Positions 14,802-23,529 of a stretch of 64,000 nt of DNA are shown in pieces. Both the position numbers and the translations under genes were made by a program. This DNA is from Aquimarina sp. AU474. Its GTDB lineage: Bacteria; Bacteroidota; Bacteroidia; Flavobacteriales; Flavobacteriaceae. Below the pieces are notes generated by a model. That model did no database searches. It worked only from the letters and a program-made list of their open reading frames with translations, and was not told the origin of the DNA. The stretch lies in the NCBI RefSeq assembly GCF_900312815.1, contig NZ_OMPE01000008.1, positions 786,591-850,590 on the forward strand, written 5' to 3'. Position 1 is the first letter of the stretch. Every line of letters starts with the position of its first letter.

Positions 14802-15986
14802 TTATCCTAGTAATTGAAAAGATTGTTTGGCAATCTCTAATTCCTCATCTGTTGGAATTACTAATATTTTTGTTTTTGATGAAGGTAAACTTATATCTCT
14901 TATCTCCTTAGATCTTATACCATTCTTTTCTTTATCCAATTGTAATCCCAAGAAATCCATATCCTTGCAAACCATCTTTCTGATCACATCAGAATTCTCG
15001 CCTATACCTGCGGTAAAAACAATAGCATCTAATCCATTCATTATGGCTGCATAGGATCCTATAAACTTTTTGATACGGTATGCATTCATCTTTAATGCTA
15101 ATCTACAATCAGAATTTCCTTTATTGGCCTCAGCTTCTATATCCCTAAGATCACTATATCCAGTAAGCCCCAGCATTCCACTTTCTTTTTGTAATAACAT
15201 ATTTACTTCATCCAAAGAATGACCTAAAGCATTTACCATATAAAATATGACCGCGGGATCGATATCTCCAGATCTTGTACCCATAATCAATCCATTCATA
15301 GGAGCAAATCCTAGGGTATGATCAATACTTTTTCCGTTTTCTACAGCAGTCATACTACAACCATTACCTAAATGAATTGTAATTATTTTGGCTGCATCTT
15401 TATCAAGATACTCAATGGCTTTTTGTGAAACGTATTTATGGCTTGTACCATGAAAACCATATAGTCTTATATTATTCTCTTCAAGATACTTATTAGGTAT
15501 AGCATATTTGTGTGCTTCTACCGGTATAGTTTGATGAAATGCAGTATCAAAAACGGCTATTTGTTTGGCTTGAGGAAAAATTTCTTCTGCTACCAGTATA
15601 CCTTCAAGATTTGCTGGATTATGAAGTGGTGCCAAAGCCGAAAGATCGCTTATCTTTTGTTTCACTTCTTTATTTATCAACACTGTTTTAGAAAAAGTAC
15701 TCCCTCCATGAACTACACGATGCCCTACTGCATCAACCTCTGAAGCCGATTGTAGTACTCCTATTTTTTTATCCATCAAGTATGTTGCTATCAATTGTAA
15801 GCCATCCTTATGTGTCTTAATTGGACTCACTTTTTCTATCTTATCAGAACTTGTAGTGTAATTGATTATAGCATTATCTAATCCTATTCGTTCTACAAGG
15901 CCAGAGCAAATAACAGCTGCTTCTGGCATATTAAACAGTTGAAACTTTATAGAAGAGCTTCCTGAATTTAGTACTAATATTCTCAT
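14802..15986 (-). CDS. ackA: Acetate kinase
   Basis: 394 residues, the normal length. The N-terminus MRILVLNSGSSSIKFQLF contains the ASKHA phosphate-binding N-S-G-S-S-S-I-K motif. Further family motifs are VVHGG, AVFDTAFHQTIP, YGFHGTSHKYVS and FTAGIGENS. It interconverts acetyl phosphate plus ADP with acetate plus ATP in the cytoplasm. It starts 12 nt after the phosphotransacetylase gene, forming the classic pta-ackA operon for acetate overflow and acetyl phosphate control. It ends against the converging peptide cluster. Confidence 0.98.
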   Translation of the reverse strand: MRILVLNSGSSSIKFQLFNMPEAAVICSGLVERIGLDNAIINYTTSSDKIEKVSPIKTHKDGLQLIATYLMDKKIGVLQSASEVDAVGHRVVHGGSTFSKTVLINKEVKQKISDLSALAPLHNPANLEGILVAEEIFPQAKQIAVFDTAFHQTIPVEAHKYAIPNKYLEENNIRLYGFHGTSHKYVSQKAIEYLDKDAAKIITIHLGNGCSMTAVENGKSIDHTLGFAPMNGLIMGTRSGDIDPAVIFYMVNALGHSLDEVNMLLQKESGMLGLTGYSDLRDIEAEANKGNSDCRLALKMNAYRIKKFIGSYAAIMNGLDAIVFTAGIGENSDVIRKMVCKDMDFLGLQLDKEKNGIRSKEIRDISLPSSKTKILVIPTDEELEIAKQSFQLLG

Positions 15987-15998
15987 GTTTATATTTCT

Positions 15999-18092
15999 TT
16001 ATAATCCTTGTGCCTGAATTGCCGTTATAATTACAGTATTGTATACGTCATCTACCGTACATCCTCTACTCAAATCATTTACCGGTTTATTCAACCCTTG
16101 AAGCATTGGACCAATAGCCAAAGCTCCTGTTTCTCTTTGTACAGCTTTATATGTATTATTTCCAGTATTTAAATCTGGAAATATCAATACACTTGCTTGA
16201 CCTGCAACTTCAGAATTAGGGAGTTTACTTTGTCCTACTCTCATATCTACCGCGGCATCATATTGGATAGGCCCTTCAATCTTAAGGTTTGGATGTTTTT
16301 CTTTAACTATAGCCGTAGCGTTCCTTACAATTTCTACGTCTTCACCTTTACCAGAGGTTCCTGAAGAATATGACAACATAGCTACTTTGGGTTCGATCCC
16401 GAAAGCTGCAGCCGATTCTGAAGATGAAATTGCTATTTCTGCCAATTGCTCTGCATTTGGATTAGGGTTTATAGCACAATCTCCAAAAACTGAAACTCTA
16501 TCTTCTAAACACATAAAAAATACCGATGATACAACCTTAACTCCCGGCTTCGTTTTTATAAATTGTAATGCTGGTCGTATTGTGTGTTGTGTAGTATGAA
16601 CAGCTCCTGATACCATACCATCTGCATGCCCCTTATAAATCATCATAGTACCAAAATAAGAGACATCTGCCATCATATCCTTGGCCATATCAAGATTTAC
16701 GTTTTTATGTTTTCGTAGTTCATAAAAAGTTTGTGCATAATCCTCAAAGTGTTCTGATTCTGTAGGAAATATAATTTTCACCTTCTTGAAATCAATAGGA
16801 ATATCAAGTTTTACGGCTTTGTTCTTAATTTTCTTTTCATTACCTATCAACGTAATATCAACAACTTCTGATGCCAATAATCGAGATGTTGCTCTTAAAA
16901 TTCTCTCATCGGACCCCTCGGGTAATACAATATGTTTTTTATGTTTTAAAGCACGTCTAAGTAAATTATATTGAAACATTCTAGGAGTTAGACTCTCAGA
17001 TTTAAAAGTGATAAGTTTATCAGCAAGCTCATCTTCATTTACATATTTCTCAAAAGTACTAATCGAAGTATCTATCTTTTGTAGATTGTCTAAATAGATC
17101 TTCGATTTAATAGCTCCAATTTGATTAGTTACAGAGAATGTACCACTGGGCACAGATATGATAGGAAAAGATAAAGAAACGCCCTCTATCAGCTTAAGAA
17201 TCGATTTTTCTGGTACTATGCCACCCGTTAATATTATTCCTGAAATTTTTGGATAATTGTCAGAAATATTAGCTTGTAATACCCCTAATATAATATCTGC
17301 GCGATCTCCCGGAGTTATTACCAAACTGTTATCTTTAAGGTGAGTAAGATAATTACGCAGCTGCATCGCTCCTACTCCAAAATTACCTGCTTGATTATTT
17401 AGATATTCTTTACCGAACAATACATTTCCGCCCAGCTCATTTACAATTTCTTTTATTGTAGGATTAATCAAAGAATTAACCTTCGGTATAATGATTCTAT
17501 CCACATCGCCACCAAAATCTTTTTCAAAATGGGAGTCCAAATCTTTTTCACAACCAGGAGTAACTTTATTGGCTACCAACGTCATGATCTCAACATCCTT
17601 ACTATTAAATGTATCAAAGGCTAGCTTTAGATTAGCTACAATTTCTTCATTCTTTTTATCAACTCCACTGGCCACAATAACGGCAGGTATACCTAAGTTT
17701 TTAGCGATAATAACATTGATATCAAATTCAATAATACTCCCTTCATCAGAAAAATCAGTTCCTTCTACAAGTATGAAATCAAACTTTTCTTCGAGGTTTT
17801 TATATTTTCTGATAACACCATCAATGATTTCTCCCGATTTTCCTTGATTATATTTTTGAAGTACTTCGCTACGGGTAAACGCATAGGCATTTTTAAAATT
17901 AATATCCAGTTCAAAATGAGATATTACGGTGTTGATATGATTATCAACTTCTCCTGCTGCAGGATCGTCAATTATGGGTCTAAAATACCCTACTTTGGCA
18001 ATCTTACCAAGAAGCATACGCATCATCCCTAAAACAACAATAGATTTACCACTATTAGGTTCAATAGTGGCTATGTAAACGGCTTTGCTCAT
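15999..18092 (-). CDS. pta: Phosphate acetyltransferase, long form
   Basis: 697 residues from the ATG at 18092 (MSKAVYIATIEPNSGKS); an upstream ATG at 18122 would run through the promoter box and is rejected. The N-terminal part is a dethiobiotin-synthetase-like P-loop domain (PNSGKS), then a DRTGG-like domain around 215-330, and the C-terminal about 330 residues are the catalytic PTA/PTB domain (LPEGSDERILRA, then MVSGAVHTT and SYSSGTSGKGED). It converts acetyl-CoA plus phosphate to acetyl phosphate. The next gene, ackA, completes the pathway. The three-domain form is usual for allosterically regulated Pta. Confidence 0.97.
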   Translation of the reverse strand: MSKAVYIATIEPNSGKSIVVLGMMRMLLGKIAKVGYFRPIIDDPAAGEVDNHINTVISHFELDINFKNAYAFTRSEVLQKYNQGKSGEIIDGVIRKYKNLEEKFDFILVEGTDFSDEGSIIEFDINVIIAKNLGIPAVIVASGVDKKNEEIVANLKLAFDTFNSKDVEIMTLVANKVTPGCEKDLDSHFEKDFGGDVDRIIIPKVNSLINPTIKEIVNELGGNVLFGKEYLNNQAGNFGVGAMQLRNYLTHLKDNSLVITPGDRADIILGVLQANISDNYPKISGIILTGGIVPEKSILKLIEGVSLSFPIISVPSGTFSVTNQIGAIKSKIYLDNLQKIDTSISTFEKYVNEDELADKLITFKSESLTPRMFQYNLLRRALKHKKHIVLPEGSDERILRATSRLLASEVVDITLIGNEKKIKNKAVKLDIPIDFKKVKIIFPTESEHFEDYAQTFYELRKHKNVNLDMAKDMMADVSYFGTMMIYKGHADGMVSGAVHTTQHTIRPALQFIKTKPGVKVVSSVFFMCLEDRVSVFGDCAINPNPNAEQLAEIAISSSESAAAFGIEPKVAMLSYSSGTSGKGEDVEIVRNATAIVKEKHPNLKIEGPIQYDAAVDMRVGQSKLPNSEVAGQASVLIFPDLNTGNNTYKAVQRETGALAIGPMLQGLNKPVNDLSRGCTVDDVYNTVIITAIQAQGL

Positions 18093-18111
18093 GTATATAA
18101 ATTTGGTTGCG

Positions 18112-18119
18112 CAAAGATA
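18112..18119 (-). promoter_or_regulatory. -7 box of the pta-ackA promoter
   Basis: On the minus strand TATCTTTG matches the Bacteroidota -7 consensus TAnnTTTG exactly and lies 19 nt before the pta ATG. A matching TTTG box at the expected 19-21 nt distance is not seen; the nearest is 25 nt away. Confidence 0.45.
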
Positions 18120-18181
18120 CATTAATACGCTAATTTAATATATGCAAATGGTATTAATGTTTTGATCCCTTTTAAACAAAC

Positions 18182-18213
18182 AAAAAACGAGATCCAATAA
18201 CGGACCTCGTTTT
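18182..18213 (-). terminator. Terminator of the DUF2911 gene
   Basis: On the minus strand ACGAGGTCC-GTTATT-GGATCTCGT (one weak pair) is followed by six T residues. It lies about 25 nt after the stop codon of the DUF2911 gene. Confidence 0.8.
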
Positions 18214-18237
18214 ATAATGCATCATTTTTAAGGAGAT

Positions 18238-19338
18238 TTAATTAATATCTTCTCCTTTTTTTAATTTTTCTAATTCTCCTGTTAATCTTCCTTTAAATCT
18301 ATCTGGAGCTTTAGTCATAGAAGTATTAATCGCTTTGATAGCATTTTTATAATCTCCTGTAGCTGCATATGCCTTGGCTAATCCATAATTAGATGGCCAC
18401 GCCCCATTAGAATTTTTAACATTGTTCTTCAAAATATCCAACGCTTTATCTTTTTGTCCTTGTCCTATTAACCCTGTTCCTAGTCTAAATACTTGAGTGG
18501 CGTTACCTAATTTAGCTGCCTTGTCTACAAAAGTCAAAGCTTCGGCCGTTTTACCTTGCTTTACCAAAATTTGAGATTTAAGAGATAGGTTTGCAAAAGT
18601 TTCTTTACTAAAAAAGTTTCCACTTATAGAAGCATTAACCCATTCTAGTGCTTGATCCACTTCTCCTGCATTAAATGCATAGTTAGCTGCGTTATCCCAT
18701 GTAGTTTGAGTAAATCCTGTAGTGTTGCGTAAATCGTTTTTAATTCCTTCCATTACGATATTTTTTACATCAACATCAATCTTAAAAGGAATTTCTTTTT
18801 TCTCCCATCGTAAAGCAGCTATAGTGCTATTCGCCTCAACTGATGGAAATAGAAAAGTTAAAACCTCGGTATGCGCCGCTTCTTTAGTTTGAACATCTAC
18901 TCGCAAAACATCTTCTTTTTCATCATAGAAATAACTTCCCCATGATGTAGAATTAGTAGACAGTATAATAGTTGCACCACCATCTTCTTTTAAAGCTATA
19001 TGCAATCCATATAATCCTGCTTTAATATCTTTTCCTTCTATTTTAACATCATTGGTGAACTCTATAGTACTATTCAAATTAGCTCCAGCTCTCCATGGAG
19101 CAGATTTAGAAGTCCCAAAATTAAGATCATTAAAACCATAAGGTACTAGTTTACCCCAGATTTCACGTTCTTTTACACTCGGTCTCCCATAATCAATAGT
19201 TATATCCGTGATACCCACTCGTTGGGTTACTTGTGATCTTTGACTTCCTTCTGGTGTTTTTAATTGCGCATTTGTTTGCGTTGAGAACAACATCATTGCG
19301 CTAGCAATACATGCCGTGAGCAGGCTGGTTTGTTTCAT
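18238..19338 (-). CDS. DUF2911 domain protein with C-terminal TPR repeats, periplasmic
   Basis: 366 residues with a signal peptide ending at TNAQ (about residue 24). Residues about 25-190 match the DUF2911 family: ITDITIDYGRPSVKEREIWG, then PWRAGAN and an IILSTNSTSWGSYFYDE segment. The C-terminal half (about 205-360) consists of helical repeats such as ALEWVNASI, ALTFVDKAAKLG and AIKAINTSM, typical of tetratricopeptide repeats. The family is abundant in Bacteroidota and has no established function. It is transcribed alone and has its own terminator. Confidence 0.85.
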   Translation of the reverse strand: MKQTSLLTACIASAMMLFSTQTNAQLKTPEGSQRSQVTQRVGITDITIDYGRPSVKEREIWGKLVPYGFNDLNFGTSKSAPWRAGANLNSTIEFTNDVKIEGKDIKAGLYGLHIALKEDGGATIILSTNSTSWGSYFYDEKEDVLRVDVQTKEAAHTEVLTFLFPSVEANSTIAALRWEKKEIPFKIDVDVKNIVMEGIKNDLRNTTGFTQTTWDNAANYAFNAGEVDQALEWVNASISGNFFSKETFANLSLKSQILVKQGKTAEALTFVDKAAKLGNATQVFRLGTGLIGQGQKDKALDILKNNVKNSNGAWPSNYGLAKAYAATGDYKNAIKAINTSMTKAPDRFKGRLTGELEKLKKGEDIN

Positions 19339-19473
19339 GACTGACTTTTTGAATTAATTATAAAATTGGGTAGATACAAGATCTACTTGGGCAATTTAAT
19401 AGGTTATCATCAATCCTAATGTTACGGTAGTGTTAAACTCAAATACAAAGTCATAATTGATTGTTAAACACAT

Positions 19474-20703
19474 TTACTCATTTAACAACTCTTTCACAAA
19501 ACCTTCAAATTCTGTTTTAAAACTAATATATTTTTCACCAGTAGCGGGTCCGTTAAATCCTGTGTGTATTTTTCTTACCTTACCTTTTTTGTCAATAAAA
19601 ATTGTGGTTGGATACGATAATACATGATTTAACATTGGTAATTTTTCTTGAGCTTTCTTTTTATCTGAAGTGCCATGTTGTGCCAAAAGTATTGGATACG
19701 GTACATGTAACTTATTTTTTAATCTATTAATAGCTTTATAGGCTTTTTCTTCGGTTCTCGCATATTCAAAAGCCAATGCCACAAATTCTATTTCATTATC
19801 CTTGTTTCTATTATAATAATCCACATAATACTTGGTTTCATCCATACAATTTGGGCACCATGTGCCCATAACCTGAACTATAACCACTTTGTCTTGAAAT
19901 CGCTTATCAGATAGAGAAACTGTTTTCCCTTCTACATCCGGAAAACTAAAGGCTAAAGCGTCATATCCTTCTTTTAAAAAAGTTAAAGAATCTGCTTTTG
20001 GTAATTCATAGTGTTCATTACGCTTAGCTACAAAAGGTTCTTTCCAATGGTTACCAGAATAAAAATGCCCATTCATTGTGCTATCGGTTACCTGCCCTGT
20101 AAATAAAAAGGCATGAGCTCCATCAAAAGCTGATAATCGAAATTGGTTATCATTTATTACTCCTTCGAGAAATCTGTAATCACCTGTTGTGGTTCTAAAA
20201 GTACCTGAAACAATATTTCCATTTTGTTTAAAAATACCTTTAGCAATATATCTATCTTCTTCACTATCCTCGCTAAATACTGTTTCCCAATTACCCGTTA
20301 TATTTTTTGAAGGTTTTGACTTAATTTCGAATCTATCCTGCGCTCCAAATTTTGCAATAAAAGGTACTACCCTATTCAAACTTTCTTTAATAAAGCTACC
20401 CGAAATAGTCATCGAATCTTTAAAACGACCAGCTACATATCCTTCAAATATTGGGAATTTAATCAGAATTGAATCTCCATTAATCTCTACTTCATCTACC
20501 TCTATGGTTTCTTCAGCATTAAATATTCTCAAGGTTTGATCATCCATTACTTCAAACAAAAAAGGAAGTTCTTTATCCTCTTCGACCATTAAACTGGCTC
20601 TCCATGGGCCACTTTTAAAATCTATCGATTTTTTAGTTTCCTCTTTTTTACAAGAGTTAAGAATAAGTGTACAAATAGAAATTAATAAGATTGTTTTTTT
20701 CAT
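19474..20703 (-). CDS. TlpA-like thioredoxin-fold lipoprotein
   Basis: 409 residues. A lipoprotein signal ends in LNSC (Cys18), so the protein is lipid-anchored in the envelope. The middle (about 30-235) is a beta-rich domain of unknown role, as found in Bacteroidota TlpA/DUF4369-like proteins. The C-terminal thioredoxin domain (about 245-405) has the active-site motif WCPNC (282-286) and the cis-Pro loop in SYPTTIFI. It probably reduces disulfides in the periplasm. It has no obvious operon partner. Confidence 0.88.
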   Translation of the reverse strand: MKKTILLISICTLILNSCKKEETKKSIDFKSGPWRASLMVEEDKELPFLFEVMDDQTLRIFNAEETIEVDEVEINGDSILIKFPIFEGYVAGRFKDSMTISGSFIKESLNRVVPFIAKFGAQDRFEIKSKPSKNITGNWETVFSEDSEEDRYIAKGIFKQNGNIVSGTFRTTTGDYRFLEGVINDNQFRLSAFDGAHAFLFTGQVTDSTMNGHFYSGNHWKEPFVAKRNEHYELPKADSLTFLKEGYDALAFSFPDVEGKTVSLSDKRFQDKVVIVQVMGTWCPNCMDETKYYVDYYNRNKDNEIEFVALAFEYARTEEKAYKAINRLKNKLHVPYPILLAQHGTSDKKKAQEKLPMLNHVLSYPTTIFIDKKGKVRKIHTGFNGPATGEKYISFKTEFEGFVKELLNE

Positions 20704-20850
20704 TAGATAAAGCTTTATATAAAAAGTACGGAAAGTTACTCAAAACTTACGTGACAGTTTCTATTTCATTAAAATTTTGAAAAAAATAAATATGTATACA
20801 ATGCATTCGATCACGAATAGCATTTTATTTAAGATAAGCCAATAATACTG

Positions 20851-20881
20851 TTTGTAACCTCTTGGCAATATATTATCTTTA
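20851..20881 (+). promoter_or_regulatory. Promoter of pheT
   Basis: TTTG at 20851-20854 and TATCTTTA at 20874-20881 are separated by exactly 19 nt, matching the Bacteroidota promoter with one mismatch. Transcription would begin near 20888, which supports the pheT start at 20907 rather than the upstream in-frame ATG at 20862. Confidence 0.6.
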
Positions 20882-20906
20882 CCGACTGAATTTAGAAAAA
20901 TCATCA

Positions 20907-23339
20907 ATGAAAATTTCATACAACTGGCTAAAACAATTTGTCAATCTTGATTGGGATGCAGAACAAGCAGGTGAATTACTTACAGATTTGGGCCTTGAGG
21001 TTGAAGGAATAGACACCTATCAAAGTTTAAAAGGAGGCCTAGAAGGAGTTATTATAGGACAAGTATTAAGTTGCGAGAAACACCCTAATGCTGATAAATT
21101 AAAAGTTACCAAAGTTGATTTTGGAAATGGAGATCCTGTTCAAATCGTATGTGGTGCTCCTAATGTGGCTGCAGGGCAGAAAGTACCAGTGGCAACTATA
21201 GGAACAAAGTTATATGATGATAAAGGAGAAGAATGGGTCATAAAAAAGGGGAAAATTCGTGGAGAAGAAAGTCACGGAATGATCTGTGCAGAAGATGAAT
21301 TAGGCCTAGGACAAAGTCATGATGGTATTATGATACTTGATACCGATATTCCTGTCGGTACCAAAGCCTCAGAAATATTTGATATCGAAAATGATACTGT
21401 TTTTGAAATAGGGCTTACACCAAATCGTGCCGATGCAATGAGTCACTGGGGAACCGCTAGAGATCTTAAAGCTGGGCTTTTACAAAAAGATATTACGATT
21501 GAACTTATCACTCCTTCTGTAAGTAATTTTAGGGTTGAAAACAGATTACATAAAATTGATATCGAGGTTAAAGATGCAAGTCTGGCTCCTAGGTATTGCG
21601 GGGTTACCATTTCTGATATTAAAGTGAAGGAGTCTCCTTCATGGTTACAAAATAGATTAAAAGCAATAGGTATTACTCCTAAAAACAATGTCGTAGATGT
21701 AACTAATTATGTGTTGCATGAACTTGGGCAACCATTACATGCGTTTGATGCTCATTATATCGATGGTAATAAAATTGAAGTTAAAACTTTAGAGAAAGGA
21801 ACAAAATTTACCACTCTCGATGAAGTAGAGAGAGAATTGCACGAAGAAGATTTGATGATCTGTGACGAGACAAAACCTTTGTGTATCGCTGGTGTATTTG
21901 GTGGGATTAATTCGGGAGTTACTGAAACTACAACATCAATTTTCTTAGAAAGTGCCTATTTTAATCCAGTAAGCATCCGAAAAACCGCCAAAAGACATGG
22001 TTTAAACACCGATGCTTCTTTTAGATTTGAACGAGGTATCGATCCAAATATCACCGAGTATGCTTTAAAAAGAGCAGCTTTGTTGATACAAGAACTTGCA
22101 GGTGGTAATATATCAAGTGAAATCATTGATTTATACCCTAAGAAACTCGAAGATTTTCAAGTTTTATTATCCTTTGAAAACGCAACCAAGTTAATTGGAG
22201 AAGAACTTCCTCAGGATACTATTAAAAGCATACTTTCGTCATTAGACATAAAAATAAATAGCATATCTGAAACTGGAATTGGATTAACAATTCCTGCCTA
22301 CAGAAATGATGTACAAAGAGAAGCCGATGTTATTGAAGAAATTCTTAGAGTCTATGGTTATAACAACATCGGATTTACACAAAAGTTGAATGCTTCAATA
22401 TCTAATATAGATAAGTTTTCTGATTATAATGTGCAGAATACGATATCAAATCAATTGGTAGGACAAGGATTTAACGAAATGTTGGCTAACTCCCTTACTT
22501 CACCCGAGTATACAAAGCTTAGTGAACAGCTAAAGGGTGAAAATAATGTTGTTATGCTTAACCCATTAAGTAATGACCTAGCGGTTATGCGCCAATCCCT
22601 GTTATTTTCTGGATTAGAAGCCATATCTCATAACATTAATAGAAAACGATCAGATCTTAAATTATTTGAATTTGGAAAAACGTATCATTCTTATAATGAA
22701 GAAAGAGTTGAAAACAAACATTTAGGAATTCTCATATCTGGTAACAGAGCTTTAGAGAGTTGGAAAACTGGACAACAAGCTAGTGATTTTTTCTTTTTAA
22801 AAGGTGTTGTATCTTCAGTATTAGAACGATTAGGATTAGGGATACAGAAATTAAAAACCTCTACTTTCAAAAATGATGTTCTTTCTGAAGGTATTATATT
22901 TAGTCTTGGAAAAACAAAACTTGTTGAGTTCGGTATTGTAAAAAAATCAGTGCTTAAGCATTTTTCGATCTCTCAAGAAGTATTATATGCCGATTTTAAC
23001 TGGGATAATGTTTTAGCATATGCCAAGCATACTAAAATAAAATATAAAGATATCCCCAAGTTTCCTGAAGTTCGTAGAGATTTTGCATTGTTAATAGATG
23101 ATGTTGTTAAATTTGAAGATATTCAGACTATCGCTAGACAAACCGAAAAGCACCTCTTAAAGAATGTAAATTTATTTGATGTATATCAAGGTAAGAATTT
23201 GCCAAAAGGTAAAAAATCATATGCTGTAAGTTTTATTTTACAAGATGAACATAAAACTCTTACGGATAAACAAATTGACAAAATCATGAATAAACTGCAG
23301 CATAATTTTGAAAATAAATTAGGAGCTGAATTGAGATAA
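20907..23339 (+). CDS. pheT: Phenylalanyl-tRNA synthetase beta subunit
   Basis: 810 residues starting MKISYNWLKQFVNLDW, the standard N-terminus. In order it shows the EMAP/OB tRNA-binding domain (about 40-150, with HPNADKLKV), the B3/B4 editing region (ITPKNNVVDVTNYVLHELGQPLHAFD), the B5 domain, the core domain and the C-terminal ferredoxin-like FDX-ACB domain (KFPEVRRDFALLID). With PheS it charges tRNA-Phe. The pheS gene is not adjacent, which is common in this phylum. An upstream in-frame ATG at 20862 lies inside the promoter and is not used. Confidence 0.97.
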   Translation: MKISYNWLKQFVNLDWDAEQAGELLTDLGLEVEGIDTYQSLKGGLEGVIIGQVLSCEKHPNADKLKVTKVDFGNGDPVQIVCGAPNVAAGQKVPVATIGTKLYDDKGEEWVIKKGKIRGEESHGMICAEDELGLGQSHDGIMILDTDIPVGTKASEIFDIENDTVFEIGLTPNRADAMSHWGTARDLKAGLLQKDITIELITPSVSNFRVENRLHKIDIEVKDASLAPRYCGVTISDIKVKESPSWLQNRLKAIGITPKNNVVDVTNYVLHELGQPLHAFDAHYIDGNKIEVKTLEKGTKFTTLDEVERELHEEDLMICDETKPLCIAGVFGGINSGVTETTTSIFLESAYFNPVSIRKTAKRHGLNTDASFRFERGIDPNITEYALKRAALLIQELAGGNISSEIIDLYPKKLEDFQVLLSFENATKLIGEELPQDTIKSILSSLDIKINSISETGIGLTIPAYRNDVQREADVIEEILRVYGYNNIGFTQKLNASISNIDKFSDYNVQNTISNQLVGQGFNEMLANSLTSPEYTKLSEQLKGENNVVMLNPLSNDLAVMRQSLLFSGLEAISHNINRKRSDLKLFEFGKTYHSYNEERVENKHLGILISGNRALESWKTGQQASDFFFLKGVVSSVLERLGLGIQKLKTSTFKNDVLSEGIIFSLGKTKLVEFGIVKKSVLKHFSISQEVLYADFNWDNVLAYAKHTKIKYKDIPKFPEVRRDFALLIDDVVKFEDIQTIARQTEKHLLKNVNLFDVYQGKNLPKGKKSYAVSFILQDEHKTLTDKQIDKIMNKLQHNFENKLGAELR

Positions 23340-23361
23340 AAAAATCAATTTATATATCATA

Positions 23362-23400
23362 ATAAAAAAAGCTTTTGAATATTTCAAAAGCTTTTTTTAT
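23362..23400 (+). terminator. Terminator of pheT
   Basis: Hairpin AGCTTTTGAA-TA-TTTCAAAAGCT with A residues before it and seven T residues after it, 30 nt beyond the pheT stop codon. Confidence 0.88.
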
Positions 23401-23449
23401 TCCCTAAACGGTTATATTTATTCTCTAGAACCTAATAAAACAATGGAAT

Positions 23450-23506
23450 GACAGATAGGTGACACCTAAATGTCGTAGTAAAAACTAGGAGCTATTGATA
23501 GCTTTG
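23450..23506 (+). promoter_or_regulatory. Promoter region with two palindromes before the XRE-hydrolase fusion gene
   Basis: A palindrome, TAGGTG-A-CACCTA (23456-23468), is flanked by GACA and TGTC, so the symmetric element covers 23450-23474. A second perfect palindrome, AGCTAT-TG-ATAGCT (23490-23503), overlaps a perfect -7 box, TAGCTTTG (23499-23506). The start codon is 23 nt further on. Binding by the XRE domain of the gene product itself is inferred. Confidence 0.5.
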
Positions 23507-23529
23507 TTTCAAACAAAAATCAAAAAATT

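Noticed and set aside
17491..17847. 118-codon frame opposite pta
   Set aside because: Antisense shadow of a conserved enzyme gene; low-complexity Ser/Leu-rich product.
14802..18092. Functional link between the peptide cluster and pta-ackA
   Set aside because: The two units converge on a strong bidirectional terminator and ackA-pta is ordinary central metabolism, so adjacency alone is not evidence.
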